Both the position numbers and the translations under genes were made by a program. Positions 1 through 10,080 of a stretch of 64,000 nucleotides of DNA are shown piece by piece (position 1 is the stretch's first letter; the number at the start of each line of letters is the position of its first letter). Origin of the DNA: Lantana camara. Lineage: Eukaryota > Streptophyta > Magnoliopsida > Lamiales > Verbenaceae. The stretch covers positions 55,645,501 through 55,709,500 of the forward strand of contig CM074862.1 of assembly GCA_037501455.1 (NCBI GenBank), written 5' to 3'. The notes under the pieces were generated by a model. It did no database searches, was not told the origin of the DNA, and was given only the letters and a program-made list of their open reading frames with translations.

Positions 1-35
1 GAGTCGTTCAGTAAACTTTCTTCTTTATATCTCGA

Positions 36-213
36 AAATCTTCCCCCCGAATTTGGCATCGTCACTTCTCTCTTAACAACTTAACCAATACCTTAAAAAT
101 CTTCCCCCGAATTTGGCATCGTCACTTCTCTCTTAACAACTTAACCAATACCTTAAAAATCTTCCCCCGAATTTGGCATCGTCACTTCTCTCTTAACAAC
201 TTAACCAATACCG
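36..213. repeat. Three tandem copies of a 60-bp unit in the leader of E
   Basis: A 60-bp unit containing 'GAATTTGGCATCGTCACTTC' recurs with an exact 60-bp period (marker word at 51, 111 and 171). The second and third copies look identical by eye; the first differs at its left edge and has one extra C. Sixty is a multiple of three, so the repeat would keep a reading frame, but no open frame crosses it. Confidence 0.9.
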
Positions 214-1052
214 TCCTCTTATTCATTTCCAATGGCCACCATTAGGATTTCCGGATTCTCCTTAATATGCATCCCCGTTGTTGCTATTGACATATTTATT
301 CGAGCATTACTTCCATCTTCCATTTCATCTCTCGGTCGTGCTCTCCCCCTTAAAATTTGCTCTCCCGGTTGAACTCCATTGATTCTTCTTTTATCAAAAT
401 TCTTGATGAGTAAATCCCATTAGGTGAAGTTTAACTGATATAGAAATCAAGGATTTGACCTTTCAACTCCTTCCCCAGTTCTCTTGATGTTCGAAACTCC
501 TTCTGAATTCTTGTTTACGTTAACCTATCCCTCAATGGAAGTTCTTATTTCCCAAATTCACCTTCCTCATAATTCAGATGCGGCTCAGTTGTACTGATAC
601 TTGATAGTTGAGGCGGAAGGACTTCCTATCAAGTAAACACTAAAATGCATGCTGGGTTAAAATGACCATGCATGGGTCACGTTTATATCAAACAATTATA
701 CAATACCTTAGCGCAACGAAACCAATTAGAAATGCACGAATAACATAAGATCAAGAGAATAAATAATTAATGTAAAATATGTTGCACGTGCTATGAATGC
801 TTTGGAACCTGTCACCAATGGGGTAAGTAGTTAGCTCGACAGCTTTTCCTTGCTATTCCAAGTCCCGCGGTTACTTTGACTTGGTAATTATTCCTTGCCC
901 TTTCCCACGGTCTTCGAGATTCCCATGCATCTTTATAAATCAACTTGTATCTTCCACTTCCAAGGAGTTAGCATTCAATCTATTCTCTAAATTCGACCTT
1001 TACTTCCAATCGTCGTCTCAATCAAGAATCCCGCACTTACCCTTTCGAAAGT

Positions 1053-1289
1053 TCAATTCACCTCCCACTGCTTACATTTGAGCGCAGGATTTCCTTTCAA
1101 GGAGTGGTTGCCTTTCTTTACCGTTTCCATTTTTTGCTTCATATCTTCCATTTCAACTTCACAACATGACAATTCAGCTTGGTCTTGGAAAAACAAGCTC
1201 ATCTCCCACTCAACACCTTGCTCAAGATTACCGTGACTATTGTTTCTGAGTTTCCCATCACGATCGAAATCCAGAGCACCTAAGTCCAA
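1053..1289 (-). pseudogene. Decayed coding module in the leader of E (unknown protein, charged helix-like)
   Basis: A 78-codon open stretch lies between the PBS and the off-window gag of E. It includes the run 'QAELSCCEVEMEDMKQKMET', rich in Glu, Lys, Met and Gln, which looks like an amphipathic or coiled-coil helix. Closely similar words occur on the same strand in the leader of element G (about 54780-54850), in that case with a stop inside. Conservation at the peptide level between two diverged elements suggests both descend from an extra ORF upstream of gag. I do not recognise a family. It could also be a captured host fragment. The start codon is not certain. Confidence 0.45.
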
Positions 1290-2036
1290 CTCTTCCCGGT
1301 CTTAACTTCGACAGACTTGATTTCAATTCACTAGGCTTAATCAGAAATCCTTCTTGTCGACCCCAGGTACATAACTCCTACCGGGCCCATTTTATCTAAG
1401 TCTCTCCTAACTATTGAGACCTCTTCAACGATCCAATCCGGGATCAAAATATCTCCAAGGTTCATTCCCTTCATTCTTTAGGTTGAAAGATCTTGCTGAA
1501 TCCGATTAAAACACTCCAGGTAGCAGATTCTCATAAGTTAGTCTTTTGAGTCCCAACAATCCCATGATTAACTCCTATTCCGATTTCACCAAATGTCTCC
1601 CTGCCATCGCATCTCTAGATTCAATCTTCCCATTCCAAATCCTCATCCTTGACTCTAACTCCATTTGGGAAGTCTCACATCTCTAATTCTCTACGTTCTT
1701 CCCAAAGTATCCTACCCATCTTCCATGTCTCAGAAAGGTTTGCAATCGATCTTCTTTGTCGTAGAACTTGGCCGTGGTTTGATATTATCTCCATAACCTA
1801 TAAATAAGAGCTTACTTCAAGAATAGATGCATGCGATTAGTGCATGCTCATGACACATTTTCAACAATTAGTGCAAGGATCCTTATGTAAATGCAACAGA
1901 TAGTCTAGCCAAAATTCAAAAAGGAAAGCCAAACTCATGTTCAAGATCAATGCAATGCATACATTCACAAGTTGTTCCTATGCCGTGCGACCTAACTGAC
2001 TCAGACATGACTCAAGAACACCGGTTTTGCAACCGG

Positions 2037-2048
2037 GCTCTGATACCA
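2037..2048 (-). other. Primer binding site of E (initiator Met-tRNA type)
   Basis: On the minus strand this reads TGGTATCAGAGC, eight bases after the LTR end at 2057. The same word with the same 8-base spacing follows the 5' LTRs of A and H, and a 7-base spacing is seen in G. It gives the orientation of the element. Confidence 0.9.
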
Positions 2049-2514
2049 CTTAAGGATGTAGCACCCCGCACGTGAGGCGCCACATCCCCCGCACTAAGGC
2101 TCAACACGAGTAACGAAATAGTAAATCCGCACCCGTATCAAACCCTAGCGAACGGGAGACAAACATAAAACCCTCCTAAGCTAGGCGGAACTAGACCCTG
2201 CAATGATAACCAATCAACAAAATATATTGCATTGCAAAGCCAAAGTTCACTCATACAAACCATAAACGGAATTTGGGCTCTTCAGGCCTCTTTTAAACTC
2301 ATAATTACAGTCCAACAAAACAATTCAATTGTGATTACATAATTATTCAAGTTCATGATACCATAGATTCGATACAGACATAAATTCAATACATGAGTGA
2401 GTGCAAAGACTCTCCTAACCTAACTCGACCACCTTAAAACTCCAACACCTCCGCCTAGCCCGAAACTCCAAAGATCAAACCTGCACACTAAAAGATTGGG
2501 GAGGGAGAGGGGTA

Positions 2515-2529
2515 AGTCTCTAGAAGACT
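2515..2529 (-). promoter_or_regulatory. LTR hairpin of the AGTCT type in E
   Basis: AGTCT (2515-2519) and AGACT (2525-2529) flank a 5-base loop. Hairpins with related but different arms sit at the corresponding place in the LTRs of A, B, G, H and M. The function is unknown. Confidence 0.5.
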
Positions 2530-4132
2530 GAGTGAGCAGGAGCGATACATATATATAAAACATGCACATGCAAGTCATAAGTCCCGAGCAAGGTTTTATT
2601 TGAATTTAGTTCCCGAAAAGGGCAAGAAGATAGCTAGACAATGCTCGACCTTTACAACTAATTCATATTAAATTCATTACATTCATAAATCATACATAAA
2701 TATAAGGCTCGGCGAGTGAGCGTGCACAATCTCCAACCAAACTCCGACCGTGTACGACAAATATCAGTAATATATTGATTAGGCGATCAGGCAATATATT
2801 ATAATACACACAGACCATAAATCATAACATAAATATATTCGTTTGGGCAATCCGTGTCCCGGCCTTCCCGCACGGTGCATAAACATAACATAACATAAAT
2901 CATAAATCATAAATCATTCCAACCTTCTTCCTCCGGGTGGTGGACGGGCTTGCAAGACCCGACCACCTCAATCATGGGCCAATGGGGTTTCATGACTCCC
3001 CCAAGGGCACTCAGCTCCCATTCCCCGCTAAACCTCCTAGCGAGGGCCGGTATCACCGTAGTTGGTTGGGACTAGTATATGGGATCCCCGTCAGCCCTTG
3101 CTTCCTCGGTTAGCCACATATACTAAGTCCCGGGGCCCGTTCAGTCATAAGTCATAAATGTGTCTCGCCAAAACATATCAATCATAAGTACATACCATAA
3201 TTCATAAATCTTTTGAAAAGGGTTTACCCGATCAATACATACTATAAGAAATCATACCTTACCGTGTAATTCGGCATATGCTATATACGTACCTCTCCGT
3301 GTCATCCTATTCCGTAGCTAGCATGAAGACACACGGTTTGGAGCATAGCCTCATCACAAAACCATTTTTAAGTTTAAATACGCTCATACGCATAATTCAG
3401 AAGGATTTACTCGATAACTTCATTTGAAACTCCTATATATATAATCATAAGGTTTTGGCCAAAGCTCTTCACATAAGGGTTGTAGGATTTGTTACATAGC
3501 TAAAACAAGAACCACCCTCACCTGAACCGAGAAGTTACAAGGATCGAGCACCAAGTGCTTGAACGATCAAAAGCTCTCCACCCTGGAGATAAACTGTACA
3601 AAAGACCACAAGACGTGTTCGTGAGACTCAAGACTCTAAATGAACCATATATGACGCACGGCAATGCTCAAGCATGATATGAAGGCATAAAGATCATATT
3701 AAGTCATGAAAATCATATAACCAATTCATTCACTTGTTCAATCATAAATCATTCAAATTCTTCAATTCATATGTCCAATCAATTTATCTCAAGAACTCAA
3801 ATAGGAGCATAGAACATATTCAAGCTCTTCCATAATGCTACCACATACTTCATATTACATAACATAGCATATATCCAAGGTTTGACAACAAGAAGAAGTC
3901 TTATGATATAGAAAATAAGTGATGCGATTCATAAGCGACATATAAACACACATAAACGGCATTAAGTAAAAGCATGCCTATAGCACATCCAAATGCCATG
4001 AAATTAAACCACAATACTCCTAAAACATAGTAAAACAAGTTCATAGTTCAACACAAAAGGAGATAAAGCCATTCAAGAGGTGAAACAAATCAAAAACCGA
4101 AAAGGAAGCAACACGGACTGCACAGGGGAAGG

Positions 4133-4254
4133 GACACGAGGGTGTCACCAACCCTAGCCAAACTGAGCCACGGGCGTGGCTCAGTACAGAGCTGCCCAGA
4201 AGGTGTGACACGCCCGTGTCTCACTCTTATGAGTAAATGAGACACGGGGGTGTC
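4133..4254. repeat. Cluster of four GC-rich palindromes in the LTR of E
   Basis: Four inverted repeats in 122 bp: GACAC/GTGTC at 4133-4146, CTGAGCCACG/CGTGGCTCAG at 4163-4184, GACACG/CGTGTC at 4207-4220 and GACAC/GTGTC at 4241-4254. In the second palindrome the arms read GCCAC/GTGGC where the others read GACAC/GTGTC, so both arms changed together. Confidence 0.75.
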
Positions 4255-6079
4255 AAGGTACAGAACCAAAACCGTTCACAAGTTAAAACCGGCAAAACTG
4301 ATCCCTTACAAACTCAATCCAAAAACATACCAAATGAACTCCAAATGATCTGAAACGTAATATACAACATATTTAGCATGTTATGAACATTTTTCATTTA
4401 GAGTGCAAAGGCTAAATCACACGTTAAGATCATCGAATCCATGTAACAAAACTGGGTCGCCAAAATCGTACATATGAGCCCTAATGATTCCATCATGCCT
4501 TGATCAAGTACTTAGGGGTTGAATTTGGATCTGAAACTTTGGGGAATGCATGCTAACATACTAAACAACTAATATACATGATATATATGCAAAATGGTAC
4601 AATTTAAAGCACATTAGAATGACCAACAAGTTACCAATCACAACAGCAACAATTCTGTCAAAGATCATGCATAAGAACAGGCCATGTACTTCGGTTTTGA
4701 GGCTTCAAATGGAACCAAATACTTAAAGCATGAATGTTAACATATAGAGCAATAAGTGTACATCAACTCCATGCATTTTCACACGAAATGAAGGCCATAT
4801 GATCAAGCTACAACACATAAATTCACACAGCAGTTCAAAAACAGGGGAATCAATTAGATCATCAAGTTTGGAGCTCCATATCTCATAATTTCATAAAAGG
4901 GGCAAGAGATGAAATCTTCCTAACATCATATACTATCAGTTAGGAAAGAAATAAGCCAAGAAACAAGCTCATACACTCATTTACAAGCAAGAAAATCAGC
5001 CACACAAGCAAATAGGTCACTAGAACAAAAATCCCTAAAAGTTCATACCAAACTCATAATTCAAACCCTAATCAAATCTGATCCAAAACATGATGTAAAT
5101 AGATGAAATCAAGTATAATAGAGTAGAGAAGACATAAATATTCATACCTTGAAGATTTGATGAAAGAAGGAAGTGATTTGAGCTCAAAATCACAAAGGAT
5201 GGCCAAGGGTTTTCTTCCTTCTTCTCTTCTTCCCTTTCTCGTTTCAGTTGCAGCTGGAAATGGAGGTATGTGGTTCGGTTTTCAGAGCTAAAGAGGAGAG
5301 GAAGGGCTTAACTCAAGGTAGATAAGTCATGGTTAAGGTAGGGTTAAGTTAAGAGGTGTTAGGGGGTCCCACCATGAAGACTAGTCAACAAAAAGGAGTT
5401 CTTCTTGCACGAGTTGCTCGTTACGGTTGGATTTCGAAGGTCTTAATGATTCCAAAAAGGTATGAGGCTAGTTCCATTGTCTCCGAATCGTCGATACGAA
5501 GGCAACGGAGTTGACGGAATTCGAATCCGAATTCCCGAGCTCAAGATATCACGCACGGAACCAAGGGTGCGCTAATTGCTCGTTAGCCCCCGACTTGGTT
5601 CCACAATCAAAATTAAATTCATAACCACGTCAAATGAATCCGAAAACATAAACCGAGCATACAGGCATGTTCATAACACACATATTTACAACATATTAAA
5701 TTTTCACGACATTTCGGTATCAATACATATATGAACAAAGCACAAATAGAACACTCATGCGCATGAACGAATTCATATTGTTATAAATAATTTACTAAAA
5801 CTTAAATTCCATATTAATTAAATTAAAACCAACTAATAACATGTTGAAATTAATTAACGAAATTACCGAAATAGTTAAGGTAACACAAAACCTTAATTGA
5901 GAATTTAACACTAAATATCAAAGTAGAAATAAAATGAATTAAATTAAAATAGAAATAGTTTATAGTTTAAAACAAATATAAACACTTATGAACAAGTAAT
6001 CATATAATTAAATAATTAATTTGCGCAATTTATACACAAATACGCCACATTATTAAAACTGAAAAACTGGGGCGTTACA

Positions 6080-6084
6080 ATACA
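6080..6084. other. Presumed target-site duplication of E (right copy)
   Basis: The five bases ATACA follow the LTR end of E. The partner copy would be beyond the left edge, so this is inferred from the 5-bp rule for Ty3/gypsy integration. Confidence 0.4.
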
Positions 6085-6259
6085 ACTATCAATATTAAAT
6101 ACTTGTTCCTTTTCATGCAATCAACAAACATGCTTACTTGTTTGTTAATCATTAGGTGACCACGCAATTCAATTATCGTGCAATCATGCAGTAGTGTAAT
6201 CATATAACACGTTCATGGAATGGAGTGCATGCAATCACTACATGGCTGGCTTGTAACAT

Positions 6260-6667
6260 GGTAGGGTTATTTCTCCTGTGGTTGGACGGACAACCACCAG
6301 CTCTAAAAACCAGCCCAGCGCCCTCCCTAAGGAGAACCTGGCCAGGAGAACACGGGTACACGATAGGTCTTTGTTCTTCTTGTGGTTGGACGGACAACCA
6401 CCAGCCCGAAGACCAGCCCAGCGCCCTCACTAAGGAGAACCTGGCCAAGAGAACACACGATCATGATACGGTATTGTTCTTCCTGTGATTGGACGGACAA
6501 TCACCAGCCCGAAGACCAGCCCAGCGCCCTCCCTAAGGAGAACCTGGCCAGGAGAACACGGGTACACGGTAGGGTATTGTTCTTCCTGTGGTTGGACGGA
6601 CAACCACCAGCCCGAAGACCAGCCCAACGCCCTCCCTAAGGAGAACCTGGCCAGGAGAACACAGGTA
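6260..6667. repeat. Four tandem copies of a 103-104-bp unit in the LTR of D
   Basis: The word TTGGACGG recurs at 6282, 6386, 6489 and 6592. Each unit contains the inverted repeat GTGGTTG-GACGGA-CAACCAC; the third unit has GTGATTG/CAATCAC instead, a paired change. The LTR of G has different sequence at this place, so the array arose or was lost after the subfamilies split. The period is not a multiple of three, and the apparent reading frames on both strands here are by-products. Confidence 0.9.
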
Positions 6668-7332
6668 CATGCTTTCATGACATGACATGCTTGATTGGGT
6701 GCACACTAACATGACCTACTTGCTTGATTCATGAACAATAACATGCTTGGAATAATAAGAGCTTTCAGGAAATTATAATTATAAATACCTTGGGCCAAAA
6801 ACCACGTAAAGGTTATACGGGTTCTAAATAACTAGAAATTAAACCTCACCTCGACAAACCAACCAAAAAGGAAGTAAGAGAGCACCCTACGGAGCGGGCT
6901 CCTCGAAACCGGGACCGTGATCTGTGTAACAAGGACAAGTGTACATGAAACTCGACTCTTATGAACCAATTAAGACGCACGGCGAAGTCACAATCAAGAT
7001 ATCATGCAATAACAATCAAGGAGTGTCAAGTAGGAGCATGATTATCAATTAAACAAGTATATATATCATATAACTCACATATGGGAGCCAAGAGAGTGAA
7101 AGGAAAGCAATAAGAAAGGTTTTGGTGAAGTTTGGCCAAAACCGACAATTTTTGGAAATGTACATGTTGTGGGAAAACTGAAATATCTTAAATTCTAGAA
7201 GTGGGAATCGAGTTTTGTTTGTTGGAAATGAAAGTAGACACATATACCTTTCCAACGCTATATGGCACGCTTTCTAATTCAAACCGAGGTGAAAATGACG
7301 TTCGTCCGAAGTTGGGCAAAATGCAGGAAAGT

Positions 7333-7454
7333 GACACGCCCGTGTCGTCAATACAAGGCAAACCGTGACACCCCCGTGTCACGGTACAGAAAATCAAACC
7401 AACGTGCACCCCCGTGTCGCCAGCCCAAAGCAAAGTTGACACCCCCGTGTCAAC
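7333..7454. repeat. Palindrome cluster in the LTR of D
   Basis: GACACG/CGTGTC at 7333-7346, CCGTGACAC/GTGTCACGG at 7363-7384, an imperfect copy near 7404-7420 and GTTGACAC/GTGTCAAC at 7435-7454. Cores are shared, but the outer arm bases differ between palindromes and remain complementary within each one. The cluster lies roughly 550-670 bp downstream of the TATA-like site on the minus strand, so it is probably transcribed. Confidence 0.75.
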
Positions 7455-7994
7455 TGTGCGTGACCGAAAAAAACAGGGGAGAAACAGGGGTTTCCATGCA
7501 AAACCAACCCCAAACCAAAATATACCAAACTCCAACCATAACTTATGCTTCAAATCATCAAATATGCATCATACTTCAAGCATCTAACAAAATAACCAAG
7601 AATAAACATTAAAATGGCAAGTATCATCATAAAACCCCCATGCTTGCTCATGCTTCCATCCTTCAAGAATTCCAATATTTTCATGCAATTTTCACTCTAA
7701 TTCATCACCATCATATCCTCTACTCCAATCATGTAAGAATTCCTCAACAAATCCCTAAATTCATGCTTGATCACATATTCAAGACTTTCATGAAATTCTC
7801 CAATTCCTACCTTGAATCAAAGAGGTGGTGGATGAGATGATGATATGAGGTTAATGATGCTTCTATCTTCAAGAATCCTTCAAGAATCTAGCTTAAAGTG
7901 AGATGAAATCCTCTTCTTCTTCTTGGGGTTTTGGAAACGAGATGAGGGAGAGAGAGAAAGGATCAAGTGTGTATATGTTTGGATGCACTCAAAG

Positions 7995-8006
7995 GGATAT
8001 ATAAGC
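7995..8006 (-). promoter_or_regulatory. TATA-like box in the LTR of D
   Basis: The minus strand reads CTTATATATCCC about 250 bp inside the LTR start. A TATA box is expected in this part of U3. No transcript evidence is available. Confidence 0.4.
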
Positions 8007-8854
8007 TAGATATTATATGATGCTAAGCACAATTTGCAATTTAATCCCTCCACTTTGTAAGTTATGTAATTAGGTTCAATTCTCATGCAAAATGATCAAC
8101 TAAGTCCCAAGTCATTCATGCAATTAAGTCCTCAAGTTAAGACAGATGATCACTTAAGGACAATTAAGCAATTAAACATTTAAGTCATAATTGGCAATTA
8201 ATTCACATTAAATCACATTTTGCATAATTGAAAATTTGGGGCGTTACACTGCTGCTCCTTACCTTTTCTCCCCTGTTTTTGCTTCGTCTAACTGCTTTTC
8301 GCTGCTGCTGCTGTTATGCCTCTCCCCGGCCACGGAGAATTTGCAAAGAAAAGTACCCGGCCGGGGGACTTCTATGCAGAAACTTGTGTAGTTTTCCCTT
8401 GCTTCTTTGTTGTGTATGTGGGTGTTTTGTTTGTTTGTTTCTCATGCATGGCTGCTGCATGTTACGTGTGTGTGTGTGTGGCTGCTAATTTCATGAACTC
8501 GTTCTGTGCATGCATGAGCTTATTGTTTGGGTATGTGCGTTTTGGTTGGGGTAATTTTCGTGTAGAGCTACTGCATGTTTTTCCTTCTTTTCTTGTGTAA
8601 CTATGTAATGCACAGGTGTGTTCGTGTGTAGATATATCTATATGTACATGGATTGTGCATGTGTGTAATTGCTATAATTATGGGAAATTAAGATTTGCAT
8701 GCATGTATAAATGTAATATAAACTGTGAATGTGTGTGTACGTGAGGTTGTATGTTTATATATATGTTATATGATATGTTGTATATATATATAATATAATG
8801 TGTGTTATATATGATATATATATGTATATATTTGTATGCTATATGTATATATAC

Positions 8855-8859
<5 letters not shown>

Positions 8860-8909
<50 letters not shown>
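8860..8909. repeat. (TA)n microsatellite
   Basis: About 50 bp of uninterrupted TA. The matching tract in the 3' LTR of A (32415-32443) is about 29 bp, so it has changed length since A inserted. Confidence 0.95.
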
Positions 8910-8911
<2 letters not shown>

Positions 8912-10075
8912 ATTACATTTATATATATATATGATTACATTTTTGTGAATGTGTGTGTACGTGAATGAATATAAATATATATTGTAATGTATATTTTTTT
9001 TTTTGTTTTAATTATAGAATTGGTTTTATTAGATTTATATATGTTATGACCTTGAATAATTCGATCTCGCGTGCATGATTTTCGTATTTAATTTCATGCT
9101 CTTTAAATGTCTTCTTTTAATTGTTTATGACTTATATGCTCTGTGAATATGTTGAATTAAATGTTAAATGTCTTAAATTAATTTTATGGATTCATTTTAT
9201 ATGAATTTTACGTGATATGAATTTGAACATTTTAAATGGTACCTTTCTTGAATTCTTTTGAACTACAAGTGATTTCTTTTGCCTCTAAGCTTACCCTATG
9301 ATATTGATTAATGAATAAGCAACATGTTATGATATCGATATGAAATTATGTTATGATATTGAAGGGGAAATGTTAAATGAAATTGCTAACATTTAAATGT
9401 TCATTTGATATTTTCTTGCATTCATAGCATCCATTTGCATCGCCGTGCGTCTAACTGGTACGTGTTTGAGTCTAAGTCTTTAGTGTTGCGTTTGTTTGTT
9501 TCAGGGGTGCTTCCGGGAGGAGTCGTTCCCGGAGTTTAAGTTGTTTGGGATCGTTTTCTCACACCACACTGCACTTTTGTTCAAAGGTGAGGTTTAGGTT
9601 CTTTTCTTTTTAGTTAAGCGACCTAAGACCCTTAAATGCTCGTTTTCTAGCCCGCATGCGACTATATACTATATATATAGTTAAATATGTGTAATGTGCG
9701 ATATATTTATGATCTTGTTATCAAGTTTTGACTTTCGAAAGGGCTATAACTATGAGCATATATAAGCTTATGTTTTAATGAAAGTTTAATGTTATGGAAG
9801 CTTAATGCTAATGTACGTAATGTTAATGATCTGTAATAAGCGAGAATGCAATGCAATGAAAGGTAAGGTAAGGTAAGGTAATGTAATGGTATTGTTGGGC
9901 CCCGGAGACGTGGGTAAGGGAGACCCGGGTCGGCCATGGGGTCGCCGGTTACGACCCCCTTTGCACGTTCTCCATCCAAGGTACTACGTACGACCCTAGG
10001 GAGGTTGGGGAAGTCGCAGTGCTCTTGATGCCTTCGGAATGAACCGGGGAGGACTCGTGTGGGCTAGCTACCCCT

Positions 10076-10080
10076 CGAGG
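10076..10080. other. Target-site duplication of C, left copy (CGAGG)
   Basis: CGAGG precedes the 5' LTR of C and recurs at 20047-20051 after its 3' LTR. Both copies fit the sequence of A's uninterrupted 3' LTR at 33609-33613. Confidence 0.92.

Larger units (their letters stand above)
1..6079 (-). mobile_element. Element E: 5' part of a Ty3/gypsy chromovirus-like LTR retrotransposon
   Basis: A minus-strand element enters from the left edge. Its 5' LTR is 2057-6079, followed leftward by a primer binding site and about 2 kb of leader; gag and the rest are outside the window. The LTR has TG...CA ends, and the PBS matches the 3' end of initiator Met-tRNA, as in chromoviruses. It is inserted in the LTR of element D: D sequence resumes directly at 6080 and aligns with the LTR of element G from about 51018. 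Clade (Tekay/Del-like) is inferred from the very long LTR and PBS type, without coding sequence to confirm it. Confidence 0.8.
2057..6079 (-). repeat. 5' LTR of element E (4023 bp)
   Basis: Plus-strand borders are TGTAGCACCCC at 2057 and GGGGCGTTACA ending at 6079, so the LTR runs TGTAACGCCCC...GGGTGCTACA on the minus strand. At about 4 kb it is long even for a chromovirus. Its 3' third shares a GC-rich block (about 2930-3145) with the LTRs of G, H and M. It also holds a small hairpin (2515-2529) and a palindrome cluster (4133-4254). The other LTR is off-window, so divergence cannot be measured. Confidence 0.88.
6080..8249 (-). repeat. LTR fragment of element D (minus strand), split by element E
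   Basis: The right border is GGGGCGTTACA ending at 8249, the reverse of an LTR start TGTAACGCCCC. The left part (6080 onward) aligns with the LTR of G from about 51018 (shared words around TACAACTATCAATATTAA and the following 150 bp), so D and G are related subfamilies. The missing left part of this LTR is on the far side of E, outside the window. D is inserted into the 5' LTR of A: the sequence from 8250 on continues colinearly with A's 3' LTR at 31806. Confidence 0.82.
8250..10080 (+). repeat. 5' LTR of A, first visible part
   Basis: This is colinear with the 3' LTR from 31806 to about 33613, with scattered substitutions and a longer AT microsatellite. It breaks off at TSD CGAGG (10076-10080), where C inserted. 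Short cysteine-rich reading frames around 8228-8600 and 31746-32157 come from a GCTGCT-rich stretch and are not supported as genes. Confidence 0.88.

Noticed and set aside
6200..6685. Several frames on both strands at 6200-6685
   Set aside because: By-products of the 103-bp tandem array; the period is not a multiple of three.
8228..8600. Short cysteine-rich frames with a hydrophobic start, repeated at 31746-32157, resembling secreted peptides
   Set aside because: They lie in both LTRs of A and come from GCTGCT-rich and TTGTTT-rich sequence. Two overlapping frames are open at once, and substitutions between the copies show no protein constraint.
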